Positions 21,373-33,187 of a stretch of 64,000 nucleotides of DNA are shown here, in pieces. The notes beneath the pieces were generated by a model. The model was not told where the DNA came from. It ran no database searches and saw nothing but the letters and a program-made list of their open reading frames with translations. The stretch covers positions 15,077,791 through 15,141,790 of the forward strand of contig CM070520.1 in assembly GCA_036346375.1 (NCBI GenBank), read 5' to 3'. The stretch's first letter is position 1. Every line of letters begins with the position of its first letter. The translations under genes and the position numbers were made by a program. The DNA comes from Guadua angustifolia. Its lineage: Eukaryota > Streptophyta > Magnoliopsida > Poales > Poaceae.

Positions 21373-23661
21373 ATCTTATTAGCAATAATAATTGAGCTGC
21401 CATATCATTGAAGTGTACGACAATGGTACGCAATTTGCTCAGTACTCACTAAGCCAAGAAAAATGAGTGGCACAACAAAGTACAAACTTTGATCAATGGA
21501 ACCTTTACTTGTTCTATAATATTCCTTAAAAAATTACTATTCTATAATATTTTAAGGCTATAGGAGAAAACAATACTGGCACTCAATGGAAAATACATTG
21601 GCAGTAAACATGAAGCCACCATATTCTGCATATTAAATGAACCGAAAAAAAAGAAACACCCTACATTAACATAAACTTATTCTGAAGTACCAGCTTCCAA
21701 AGCGTCTTCCTACAATGCCTTGTGGATATAGAAGAGGCACGGTAGCTCTCATAAATTTTATTTTTCAACAGCAGCAATCAGAATAGCGTATATAACCAAA
21801 GTGATTGGTTGAAATCATTGAGCTATCAAAACCGTATGATACACACAAGGCTTAAGAAATGTGTATTGAACAACATGTAAAAAAGCATGATTCATTGGTA
21901 CAGTTACATGTCTGATACTTGAAATAAATTTTGAGCAATATTTAGCTCTCATATTCTAACTTTTCATCATAGTAATGTCATCAGTATAGCGTATATTGCC
22001 AATGTAATTGGCTGTAATCACTGAGCTACATATAGAAGAAATTTGACACAACCATGAAAACACTTCAACAAGATAAAAAGGTAGAAAGAAACAGCGAACA
22101 CAGGGTGAAAGCAAGAAGCAAAACTATGGTCCTATTCAAGTAACCAGAATAAGTACCAGAATCCAAAATGGTGGCAAATCTATATTGGAGAAAGCTAAGG
22201 AGCTTCAACAAAAAAAGAATATTGAAAAGAGGGACTTCAAGGATGTCCCTCTTTTCAATATTCTTTTTTTTTTTTGGTTGTTGAAGAATAAACTGACCAA
22301 CTCTTTAGTTGTTCTACACGTTGAAGATTTACTTTCTATGGCTAAAGATTTTGGTCTAAATATGGGCCGGGTCTATCTGATGTTGAAACCCTAGAAAACA
22401 TTAATCACATTAAGAGAGTGTTCAGTATCTTATGAATGGAGTCTTAATCAATGCAACGTAGCGGCTTCCCAGTATCTTATGAATAGAGTCTTAAGGTAAT
22501 TTTTTTAGTGATTGCTACATGAATTACTTCAGTGCAATTACATGCTTGAATAAGAAAATAATGCAGCACTGACCTTAGTTTTGCACATGTTGGGTGTACC
22601 AAGCATAAACAAAAAAGGGAAAGAAATTGAATTTGAACTTGGCGCGGTACATTTATAATTTGAATTTCTCCTCATAATAGGCGGGAATGTATTCACCTCA
22701 TTCTCTACATTTCTACATATTAATCAAAGTAATTTTTGACCATCTACCAGTCCCAACTTTTAACTAAAGGAATACTATTTGCAAGATGCCACCATTTAAC
22801 CAAGATAATATGAAAAGATGTATCCATCCAAAGGGCAAGGAATTAGCTTCTTTCCGTAACAAGAACAGTGATTTCAGTACAGCATTAAGCCTTCAAGAAG
22901 CATTTAGCCGACTGAGTGGGCTGAGAAGGGAGGAAATCCACGGGTTTGGACACAATTTGGGCAGCCATTACAAAACCCAACCCACCCCACACCAACCCAT
23001 TTCAGCAGCCAAACCAAACCACCTTTACAACTTAACCCATTTTAACCATCCAAATGGACCCAAATCGGAACCCAACCCGTAGAACCTTAACGAACCCAAC
23101 ACATTAGCACCCCTAATCATATTGGGTATATGTAATATCTAATATTTAGTCATATGATGCTCTTGGTACCATGTTGAATTTGAGACCTAAGCAAATGCCA
23201 GAGTGATTTTCAAGCAAAAATAGAGCAACTTACATCAACATGAATCTCCACACGGAACAAATTTATGGCACCAGGATTGAAAGAGGATCTGGTAAATGAA
23301 GAACACAGTTTAGACAAATCTTAGTTAAATATAGCATGTTTTGGAAACGAGAAAAAGCAGCAAGTGATCAAAATATGTCTAGTCTGAATCAAAGACTGAA
23401 AAGCTATTAGCCTTTCTGATCAATATGGGCCAATTTCGTTCCAAAACCCTGACAAAGCCAACATTTAGATGGGTCTGAACTAGGAATTGCATGGAAATAT
23501 GTGAAAGCTTATGACAAGCTTGTACAGCTGTACGCTAATATGACATGATCAAAATCAATAATTTTTTTACATGGTCAAGAACAATCCTATGGCATTTCTG
23601 TATCATCACTTGCTGCATGCCTAAGGCATCACTATTACTTGCATAGTTGCATATTGATAAT
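21373..23661. other. AT-rich host stretch between elements C and A
   Basis: It holds a diverged tandem repeat of about 190 bp (around 21755-21840 and 21940-22030, with AATAGCGTATAT.NCCAA), a strong inverted repeat at 22203-22286 and a CCCAACCC-rich stretch near 22970-23100. A minus-strand coding-like patch (23535-23661, reading NYASNSDALGMQQVMIQK) may be a further exon of fragment X. No intact gene is seen. Confidence 0.45.
22203..22286. repeat. Strong hairpin (inverted repeat)
   Basis: The arms CTTCAAC..AAGAATATTGAAAAGAGGGAC (22203-22235) and GTCCCTCTTTTCAATATTCTT..GTTGAAG (22245-22286) pair almost perfectly around a 9-base loop. The right arm has an expanded T run and a small bulge. Confidence 0.85.
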
Positions 23662-23666
23662 GATTG

Positions 23667-24124
23667 TGATATGAGGCCAGCGTTGGACCGAGTATACTTC
23701 AGGCGACACCGCTCGAACATCATGGCAGGAGCAGGCGCGCCGGAAGGTACTGGTCCGTCCGCAAGGCAGGAATAACAGAGTTTGTGGCGGAAAGGAGCTG
23801 AGTCCAAGATTTAGTAATTCGTATTAGAATCAAGTTAGCTTTCCTATTCTGAGTTAGTTACTTATCTCTAATCCGGTTCGGCAATAGCAAGTCAGATCCG
23901 AAGGGATTCTGAGTCAATCGAGTCCTATATATGTAGCAAGCAAAAGGAATAAAGGCATGCTTTTGGATTGTGAGAACTCACTCAAAGCAGTGGTCTCAAA
24001 ATAGCCAATCTCTGTGTGTTCGGTTACGGCGAACTCGTTTCGGCGTGTGACAAAGTAGCTACGTTTCAGTTCCTGTCGGCACCTGACGATACGAAATTCA
24101 GTTCACGCAAGCAAGCTTGTATCA
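23667..24124 (+). repeat. Element A 5' LTR
   Basis: It is bounded by GATTG on the left and TTGGTATCGAGCC on the right. It matches 28792-29254 closely for the first 250 bp and then with many substitutions and indels. Confidence 0.92.
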
Positions 24125-24153
24125 ATTTGGTATCGAGCCTAGCGCCTCGTGCC

Positions 24154-25098
24154 ATGGCTACCCCAGTAGATGAGCGTGTCTCCTCTCTGGAAACAGAGGT
24201 GAAGGAGATGAAAAGCATGATGGAGGAAATGGTGAAGCTCTTGAAGGGGAAGAATCAGGTTGAAGAATCGGTGGAAGATGGCGGAAACTCCACGGCACAT
24301 CCGGTGGGACCCGCAAGGATGGTTGGGCAGCAGGGCGATCTTCCGCCATGGAGAGGAGGGCGGAATTGCCGGGGACGTGAGGAGCTTCCGGCGGGAGGAC
24401 CGCAGGGCAATCTGCCACCATGGAGAGGTGGGCGGAATGGTTGGGGCTGTGAAGACCATACGGCAGGAAGAAGGAGAGGCGCAGGACGGGGAGAGGAGGA
24501 GGATCGCAGGTGGACACCTCGTCCTCCGAGGTTCGACCTCCCAGATTATAATGGGCAAGATGATCCTCTGGGATGGATAAGCCATTGCGAGCGATTCTTC
24601 AGGGTTCATCGAATCCCTGAAGAGGAGTATGTGGAGATCGCAGGGCTGCACTTGTCCGGGGAAGCGCTGGAAGTTCTGGATAATTGGCAAAGGGAGGAAC
24701 CATGGATTGCATGGGAGGACTTTGTGGAAGCATTCACGCAGCGGTTCACCCGGCACTTGAGTATTGGATCGTTGGGCGATCTGGTGAACCTCAAGCAAGG
24801 CGGCAACGCTGTGGATGAATATGCGAGAGAGTTTCAAAGACTCCTCGCTCGCACCACAAAAATGAAGAGAGCAGAGCAAGTGGAGACCTTCATGGCAGGA
24901 CTCTCGGTGGCGTTGGGCGCTGAGGTGCGCCGGGAGCGACCCAGGGATCTAGCGGAGGCGATAGGCGTTGCGCGTGAAGCTGAAGCAAGACAAGCCGCAT
25001 GGATTGCAGCGGCGATAGAAGGAATGTCAAGCGCAGACGAGGAGGGACCAATCCGAGCTAACCCTTCTAAGATCGCTAACCAACCCAGCGGCTTTTGA
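24154..25098 (+). pseudogene. Element A gag
   Basis: It begins at the ATG of MATPVDERVSSLETEVKEMK, a coiled-coil start usual for chromovirus gag. It proceeds to the capsid-like retrotransposon gag domain at about 24540-24960 (WISHCERFFRVHRIPEEEYV, then EDFVEAFTQRF and the DLVNLKQGG..EYAREFQ block). It stops early at 25098, and the continuation to the zinc knuckle is in another frame, so this copy cannot make a normal Gag-Pol. Confidence 0.85.
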
Positions 25099-25266
25099 TC
25101 GGTATCACCGGCAGAAGACGACTCAACTGGGCGTTTTTCGGCGTGCGACAGCCCAAACGCGGACATCCTTCTCGTAGAGCGGCGCCTCTTAACTTTTCCT
25201 CGACCGCTCCTAAGAATCAAGACGCAGAGCAAAGACGAGATCCGGACCGGCTACCGCGCTTAACCG

Positions 25267-27117
25267 ATGCTCGGTTATGAACGACGCGCCAAAGGATTGT
25301 GTTACAATTGTGACGAGGTTTACAAGAGGGGACATCAGTGCAAGCGGCTATTCCATTTGGAGGTCGTTGAGGAAGAAGAGGAAGAGGGCGGGGTGCAGGA
25401 AGACGAAGACGAAATAGAAGCATCTTTATCCATGATCGCGGCCTTAGGGCCGAAACACGGAAACACCATGCAGTTTTCCGTTCTCATGGCAGGAAAGCAG
25501 TGGCTGGGACTGATTGATAGTGGGAGCACACAACTTTTTGAGCACCTACGCCCTACGCCAAGGGAATTGGGAGCAGGCAGCACATTCCGAAGACATGGGA
25601 TCTCCCCGACAGGTGCGTGTAGCAGGAGGGTCATATTTGCCCTGTCTCGGCAACATCCAGACCAAGTTCACTATCCAGGGACAGCCCTTCTCGGTGCCTT
25701 TTATCATCCTGCCCATCGACGGATTCGATGTGATACTGGGAGTCCAATGGCTACGCACCTTGGGAGTATTCACTGGAACTTTGAAGAATTGTCATTGGAG
25801 TTTGATAAGGGAGGGCAGCACATCAGACTGCAGGGTATCAAACGCAAGCCAAGTCCATCCCTCTTGCAATTGGAGCAGGGAGAAAGACAGGCGATACAGG
25901 AATTACTACATACCTATGAGGACCTATTTGAGGAACCCCACGGCCTACCACCCAGAAGACATTGCGACCATCGCATTCCACTGACAGAAGGAGCCGGTCC
26001 AGTAGTGGTGAGGCCATATCGATACCCATATCGGCAGAAAGATGAGATTGAGCAACAGTGTGAAGCCATGATAAAGCAAGGAATAATCCGACCAAGTCAG
26101 TCTCCTTTCTCATCACTGGTACTATTGGTCAAGAAGTCTGATGGTTCGTGGCGCTTCTGCGTGGATTACCGCGAGCTCAATGCAAAAACAATTAAAGACA
26201 AGTTCCCAATTCCGGTAGTGGAGGAACTCCTGGACGAGTTGGGCGGAGCACGATTCTTCTCCAAGCTAGATCTACGCTCCGGTTACCACCAAGTTCGGAT
26301 GTGCACAGATGATGTTCCCAAGACGACATTCCGGACACATCACGGCCATTACGAATTCCTCGTAATGCCCTTCGGACTGACTAATGCGCCGTCGACATTC
26401 CAGGCACTAATGAATGAGGTACTACGGGACTTTCTACGCAAATTTGTTCTTGTATTCTTTGACGACATCTTGGTGTATAGTGGATCCGAGGACGACCATC
26501 AAGCGCACCTGCATCAGGTGCTAGAGCGGTTGAGACAACACCGGTTGTTTCTAAAAAAGTCCAAGTGCGCTTTTGCTCAAGAGCGCATCGGGTACCTCGG
26601 ACACATCATATCTCACCAAGGCGTAGCTGCAGACCCCGACAAGCTCCAAGCCGTCGCATCTTGGCCACAACCTTCGTCAGTAACAGCCCTCCGAGGATTC
26701 CTAGGGTTGACAGGCTATTATCGACGCTTTGTCCAGGATTACGCCAATATCGCTGAACCCCTCACAGCTTTGCTCAGGCGGAACAACTTCGAATGGACAG
26801 GGGCTGCGACAGAGGCTTTCCACCGGCTCAAAGGGGCATTGGTTTCATCCCCAGTACTGCAACTACCAGACTTCTCGGCTCCATTTGTGGTGGAATGTGA
26901 CGCATCAGGCACGGGGATAGGGGCAGTTCTCCAACAGCAAGGCCACCCTATAGCTTACTTCAGCCGAAAACTGGCCGACAGACATGCCAAGTTAGCGGCG
27001 TATGAGCGGGAACTCATAGGTCTGTCAAAGGCAGTCCGCCACTGGAGGCCATACTTGTGGGGACATCAATTCATCGTGCAAGACGGATCACAAAGAAATT
27101 TCAAACTCGCTGAATAG
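25267..27117 (+). pseudogene. Element A zinc knuckle, protease, RT and RNase H
   Basis: A CCHC-like knuckle (CYNCDEVYKRGHQC) lies at about 25300. The protease active site DSGST lies at about 25515, after which the frame jumps (the HNFL continuation is in frame 25514-25800) and returns near 25760. The RT carries SWRFCVDYRELN, KLDLRSGYHQVRM and the catalytic FFDDILVYS near 26457. RNase H carries VVECDASGTGIGAVL near 26890. The reading frame ends at 27117, shortly after RNase H, by a further break. Enzymatically it would have copied element RNA into DNA. Confidence 0.88.
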
Positions 27118-27432
27118 GCACTCATCACACCGCCAAGAATAAAGATCGCTCAAGAACCGATGGGATTTGACTTTCAAGTGGAATACAAGCTCAGGCGTAA
27201 CGCACCGCAGATGCCTTATCTCGCCACATCGGAGGAGCTACGCTATACCAAATTTCGTCCCAAAGAAGTCACACGCTCTCAATGGTTGGCTACTCTAGAC
27301 CGACCTAAGTCCGTAAGTGGTTGCAATGGAGCTCGCTTCAACAGATTCATCCTTGACACTGCATCAGAGAAGAGCGGTGAGGATGGCAACACGATCGGGG
27401 AAGAACAGCTGGCGACACCCTCCAGCACAACC

Positions 27433-28927
27433 ACTGAGCAGAAACGCTGGTCAACAAAGGAAGGCTTGGTCTACCGGAACAACCGTTTGGTCATACCACC
27501 TACCTCTGAATTGGTGGATAAAATTATTGCTTCCATACACGATCTCACCCATGAGGGGGTACAGAAGACACTACATCGGCTCCAAGCTCAATTCTTCTAG
27601 GAGCGACAACGTGAATCCGCCGAATCCAGACGCGTGGCCCAAAGGCACGCTTTGTCACGAACAAAACCAAAGACAAAGTCCCAAATGCTCTTGCAGCCAT
27701 TACCGGTTCCTCATCAAATATAGGCTGACATCTCGATGGACTTCATTACGGATCTACCAAAGTCACAAGGCAAGACAGCCTTGCTAGTCGTCGTTGACCG
27801 GTTGTCAAAGTACGCCCATTTCATTTCCATGGCACGGCCGACTACAACCCCTACAGTCGCCAAACTCTTTTTCGATCAGGTGGTTCGACTTCATGGCATT
27901 CCTGAATCCATTGTGTCCGACCGTGCACCCGGTGTTTCTCAGTGCCTTTTGGCAGGATTTGTTCAAACGAAGTGGCACTACTCTTCTTATGTCCACCGCT
28001 TACCACCCACAAACAGACGGACAAACGGAGGTAGTCAATCGCACCTTGGAGATGTACCTCCGCTGCTTGGCCGGGGCTAACCCAACGACATGGGCACAGT
28101 GGGTACCATGGGCCGAGTTTTGCTATAACAGTTCCTACCACTCTGCCCTCCGCATGACTCCCTTTGAGCTCGTATATGGCCGGAAGCCTCCGCCTCTCAC
28201 ACCATACCAACAGGGAGCTACGGTTATTGACACGGTCGATTGTTCCTTGGTGGATCGCGACTCACTACTGCACCAAGCTCGACACTATCTCATGGCGCAG
28301 AATAGGATGAAGCAAAGGTATGACTTGCACCACAGGGACATGGAGTTCGAAGTAGGCGCTTGTGTTTGGCTCAAACTTCAGAAGCATCGGCAAGGATCTC
28401 TCTGCAGGCAGAAGCACTCCAAGCTAGCGCCCAGGTTCTATGGACCATTTCAGGTGTTGGCAAGAATTGGTCCCATGGCGTATCGCCTTCAACTTCTGCC
28501 GTCGACGCGTCTTCACAATGTGTTTCACGTATCCTTACTCAAGGAATTTCATGGCACACCGCCGGACCATCCAACACCCCTTCCGCCGGACTTGCAGGTG
28601 GGAACAGAGCAGAATCAGCCGCAACCATATCGCATTTTAGCACACCGATTCAGCCAAGGCAAACGTCAGTTACTGGTACATTGGATTGGGGAGTCTGAAG
28701 ATGACGCTACTTGGATGGATGCAGTCACCTTTCGACAGTCTTTTCCTGCTTGCAAGCTTGCGGACAAGCTTGTTTTCCAGGGGGGAGGTGATGATATGAG
28801 GCCAGCGTTGGACCCGAGTATACTTCAGGCGACGCCGCTCGAACATCATGGCAGGAGCAGGCATGCCGGAAGGTACTGGTCCGTCCGCAAGGCAGGAATA
28901 ACAGAGTTTGTGGCGGAAAGGAGCTGA
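27433..28927 (+). pseudogene. Element A integrase and chromodomain
   Basis: The N-terminal part (HDLTHEGVQKTLHRL) ends in a stop at 27598, and the Cys pair of the zinc motif is not recognisable. The catalytic core resumes at about 27736 (DFITDLPKSQGK; second Asp in SIVSDR; Glu in NRTLEMYLRC), with a frameshift near 27920. The GPY/F module (FYGPFQVLARIG) and a chromodomain-like tail (LLVHWIGESEDDATW) follow, which places it in the chromoviruses. It overlaps the start of the 3' LTR. Confidence 0.85.
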
Positions 28928-29254
28928 GTCCAAGATTTAGTAATTCGTATTAGAATCAAGTTAGCTTTCCTATTCTGAGTTAGTTACTTATCTCTAATCC
29001 GGTTCGGCAATAGCAAGCCGTATCTGGAAGGGATTCGGAGTCAGTCAGAGCCCTATATATGTAGCCAAGCAAAAGGAATAAAGGCATGCTTTTGGATTGT
29101 GAGAACTCACCTCAGGCGGTGGCTCCGAAAATAGCCAATCTCCAGGCGTCTGAAGCCATGGCGAACTCGGCGGCGGCGACAGGCGAGCTACGTTCAGGTC
29201 TCCGGCCGGGCACCCGCCGATACGAGCTGGTTCACGCGAAGCAAGCTTGTATCA
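28792..29254 (+). repeat. Element A 3' LTR
   Basis: It follows the purine tract and ends GCTTGTATCA, then the GATTG target duplication. Confidence 0.92.
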
Positions 29255-29302
29255 GATTGCATCTTATATGTGAGAATAGCACACAGAACAGGGAATAATT
29301 AC

Positions 29303-29395
29303 CCCCCGTGATAGGACAAGCCGCCATGCATATGGAATAAAGAATTCCTCAGGGTGACTTTCTTGCTTTTATGTAAACCGTAACTAGGTAAACAC
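29303..29395 (-). pseudogene. Fragment X, downstream exon (unidentified protein)
   Basis: The minus strand shows a good acceptor (ATATTTTTCAG at 29396-29406), 31 codons and a possible donor (GTAATT). It joins in phase with the exon at 35065-35220. The residues read ESHPEEFFIPYAWRLV after two in-frame stops (TAG and TAA), so the gene is dead. I do not recognise the family. Confidence 0.4.
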
Positions 29396-29527
29396 CTGAA
29401 AAATATGTCATTGTAAATTATCATGCCACTCAGAATACCAGAAGAATTTTTAGGTGTAAAGGATGTAAATTTAGGCCAAACAATAAGAATTATACATTGA
29501 TTAATGTACATATCAGTTAAGTAGCAA

Positions 29528-29936
29528 TGTTATGGGTACGGTTATAGAGTCTCGTGCCCGGTCGATGACCCGCACGAACTCCGGTGGACGTCGAAGCCGC
29601 CGTGGCTGTCGACGGAGAATTTGGCGAACGGAGCCACCGGTCTTGTTAAACGGAAGACACCGCCGAGAGGTAAATTGCGACACAAAACAGCATGTCCTTT
29701 TCATTGTTTTTCTGCTTACACTTATAGGCCTAACTATCAAATCCAAACCGATCTGATCTCAATCAAGAGATTTATTTCCTAACAAACAGAACTCTAGTAA
29801 ATACTTTCCAACTAAAATTAGGACTCTCCAAAACTAGGACTCTCTGCACTTGCCTTTAGGCGGCTAATGCAGATCCCTTCCTGATTCTTTTCCAACTCTA
29901 TGTTTTCTATAATACACATTATCATAACCCATAACA
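29528..29936 (-). repeat. Element B 3' LTR
   Basis: It is 409 bp and bounded by AGCAA. The integrase ORF runs into it. Confidence 0.94.
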
Positions 29937-31428
29937 TTACCCCCCCTTCTGGACCTAGCTTGTCCGCAAGCTGGAAGGATGGATAAGAGCGCCGCAACAC
30001 CGTGGCGTCCACCCACGTGGCATCCTCTGCTGCTTCGCCTTGCCACTGAATCAAAAACTGCCGCTTGCCCTGGAAGAAGCGCTGGCCCAATGCTTGGTGT
30101 GGCTCTGGTTGGACGACCTCCGGGGTGGTGTCCACATCCGCAGGCAATGATGGAATGGACTGAGGAGGATCTCCTTTGAAAGGCTTGAGTAAGGAGACGT
30201 GAAAGACGTCATGAAGGCGTGCTGCAGGAGGAAGGTGGAGTCGGTATGCAACCTTACCCACCAACTCAAGAATCTGATATGGACCATAATAACGAGGGGA
30301 CAATTTGTGGCTGGCTGTAGTGCGGAGCGAAGACTGACGATGCTGCTGCAGCCGTAGCCAAACCCAATCTCCCACGTCAAAGGAGACATCGCGATGATGG
30401 TTGTCATAGTACTGCTTCATGCGGTTTTGGGCCTGATGAAGATGTTGCCGAGCGGATTGCAGAAGAAGATCCCGGTCGGTTAATTGGCAATCCACCGTGT
30501 GCAGAACAGAGGCCCCTTGATTATACGGAAGAAGTGGTGGCGGCGGCCTTCCATACACCAATTCGAAGGGTGTCATACGATGAGCCGTATGAAAAGAAGT
30601 ATTATAGCAGAATTCGGCCCAAGCCAACCACCTGACCCATGTGGTGGGATGATCAGTTGTCAAGCAACGGAGATACATCTCGACAGTTTTGTTCACGGCC
30701 TCGGTCTGTCCATCGGTCTGCGGGTGGTAAGCCGTAGAAAGCAACAAGGATGTACCACAGCGTTTGAAGAGGTCCTGCCAGAAAGCACTTGTAAAAACCG
30801 GGTCTCTGTCCGAAACTACGGATTCCGGCATGCCATGCAAGCGGACGATCGTGTCAAAGAAGAGTTGAGCTACCACTGAAGCGGAAGATGGTTTGGCAAG
30901 CGGCATAAAATGTGCATACTTAGATAGTCGATCCACCACCACCAGAATCGCCGTTTTCCCTTGCGACTTGGGCAGCCGGATAATAAAGTCCATTGAAATA
31001 TCAGTCCAGATTTGATGCGGAATGGGTAAGGGTTGCAGCAAGCCGACCGGGGATAAAGTACTTGCTTTGTGGCGCTGACAAGGTAAGCACTGCGCAATGT
31101 AAGCCGCCACAGCACGGCGTTGATGAGGCCAAAAATAGTGCTGACGCAGGCGATGCAAAGTCTTCTGGACACCTTCATGCGCCAAGTCATGGACGGTGGC
31201 AACAATTTCGGACACGAGAGGAGAAGTTGCTGGGATGACCAAGCGGTTATTGCGGTATAATAAACCATCCGAGACGCGCCAATCCGGCCCGGATGCTGTG
31301 GTTGGCCTGTTCGGCTTGTCAACACCCGATGGAGATGGAGATCGGTCTCGGAACCCGCACTCGGCGCAAAAGTGGGTGGAGCACTCGGTCGCGTTGGTGT
31401 GCTTTAAGACAGTTAGCCAAAACACCAA
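29818..31428 (-). pseudogene. Element B integrase and chromodomain
   Basis: A 536-codon open stretch. The HHCC zinc module is complete (HDLAHEG..H, then CLPCQ). The catalytic core has DFIIRLPKSQGK, VSDRDPVF and NKTVEMYLRC (D, D, E). The GPY/F module (YYGPYQILELVG) and a chromodomain (FLIQWQGEAAEDATW) follow. Its upstream junction to the RT-RNase H frame is broken twice (near 31550 and 31330), with the linking segment readable in a third frame. It would have inserted element DNA, with the chromodomain steering site choice. Confidence 0.88.
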
Positions 31429-31478
31429 GAAGCCGGGTGGAATTCACGGAAGACCATTGCGCGCACCTGCTGATGATT

Positions 31479-33170
31479 TCAGGGTCTTCCCGCAGAGTCT
31501 TCAGCCATTGTTCGGCCACCAGAAGCTGTGGGCTGGAGTGCTGCGCAAGTAGGAGTATCAACATCCAGACGAGACAACGCATCAGCAGCTTGATTGTTCT
31601 TCCCCGGTTTGTACTCAACTTGGAAATCAAAACCCATAAGCTTGCTAAGCCAATGTTGCTGAGGTGGAGTAATGAGTGCTTGTTCTAACAAAAACTTCAA
31701 ACTGGCATGATCTGTCCGCACTACAAAAGAGCGACCCCATAAGTATGGACGCCAATGACGAACTGCCTTGGACAATCCAATAAGCTCCCGTTCATAAGCT
31801 GCTAGTTTGATATGACGATCTGCCAACTTCCTGCTAAAAAATGCAATCGGATGGCCCTCTTGTTGAAGAACTGCCCCTATCCCGCGGCCCGACGCATCAC
31901 ATTCAACGATGAATGGAATCGAAAAATTGGGCAAACGGAGAACAGGTGCCGAAGTCAAGACTGTCTTCAGGAGGTGAAATGCCCGGCCTGCCTCAGTGGT
32001 CCAGTGAAAATTATTGCGACGGAGCATGGCTGTCAAGGGTTCCGCAAGATCCGCATACTTGTGAATAAAGCGCCGGTAATATCCTGTCAAGCCCAAGAAG
32101 CCCCGCAGAGCCGTGATGGTGGCAGGTTGCGGCCATGCTGAAACAGCTTGCAACTTCTCTGGATCAGCTGCCACCCCTGTGTTCGAAACAATGTGACCTA
32201 AATAGGCCAACTGGGTCTGAGCGAATGCACATTTGGACTGCTTCAAGTAGAGCTTATGGTGGCGAAGAAGCTCGAAGACCACCCTCACATGGTGGTGATG
32301 CTCCTCTGCTGTCCGACTATAAATAAGGATGTCGTCAAAAAATACCAAAACAAATTTCCGAAGGAAATCTTGTAACACGGCATTCATGAGAGCTTGAAAT
32401 GTTGACGATGCGTTAGAGAGACCAAAAGGCATAACCAGAAACTCATAATGGCCATGATGAGTACGGAACGCGGTCTTTTCAATGTCACCCTCGTGCATGA
32501 GAACTTGATGGTACCCCGACCGAAGGTCCAATTTGGAGAAGAGTCTGGCGCCATGCAATTCATCAAGCAATTCTTCCACGACAGGGATGGGAAATTTATC
32601 CTTGATGGTATGGGTGTTCAGTTCCCGGTAGTCCACACAAAAACGCCAAGAACCATCACTCTTTTTCACCAACAAAACGGGGGAAGAAAAGGGTGATCGG
32701 CTAGGTCTGATGATACCTTGGCTCAACATTGATGCACATTGGCGTTCAATTTCATCCTTCTGGTGATACGGATACCGGTAAGGTCGGACCACCACCGGAT
32801 CCGTGCCCTCCTTGAGACAAATACGGTGATTACAATTGCGGTCCGGAGGCAACCCATGAGGCTCAGCAAAAATGTCCTGGAACTCGCTGAGTAATGTGAC
32901 AAATTGTGGATCACCCGAAAGAACCAGAACATGAGGCCGTTGACAGGAAGCAAGGCCTTGTAGGAGCACTGTCTTGCCATCATATAGAAAAGACATGGTG
33001 AGAGTAACAAAATTCCAATGAATATTACCCAGGGTTTGCAGCCATTGGACACCCAGGACAACATCGAATCCATCCAGGGGAATCACCAGGAAAGATGCGG
33101 TGAAGGAGTGATCAGCCAAGGAGAAGGTTTGATTTGGCACATACCCCTGCATAAGGAAGCCGATGGCCAT
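31479..33170 (-). pseudogene. Element B protease C-part, RT and RNase H
   Basis: A 563-codon open stretch. The protease tail (PLDGFDVVLGVQWLQTLG) leads into RT with SWRFCVDYRELN, KLDLRSGYHQVLM and the catalytic FFDDILIYS, then RNase H (VECDASGRGIGAVLQQ) and the connection to integrase (HWLSKLMGFDFQVEY). All catalytic boxes are present. The protease active site upstream (near 33265) reads GDGSTHNFL instead of DSGSTHNFL and lies in another frame. Confidence 0.88.
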
Positions 33171-33187
33171 TGGCTACCTTGACGCGG

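Larger units (their letters stand above)
23667..29254 (+). mobile_element. Element A: Ty3/gypsy chromovirus (decayed)
   Basis: The LTRs (23667-24124 and 28792-29254) start TGATATGAGG and end GTATCA. The target duplication is GATTG (23662-23666 and 29255-29259). A PBS-like TGGTATCGAGCC follows the left LTR, and a purine tract GGGGGGAGGTGA precedes the right one. Order is gag, zinc knuckle, protease, RT, RNase H, integrase, chromodomain. A total of 5.6 kb with short LTRs resembles the Reina group, but clade assignment needs an RT tree. The frame is broken several times and the LTRs are clearly diverged, so it is old and inactive. Confidence 0.93.

Noticed and set aside
23016..23100. Pro/Asn-rich ORF end (CCCAACCC run)
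   Set aside because: Low-complexity DNA repeat, not protein-like.
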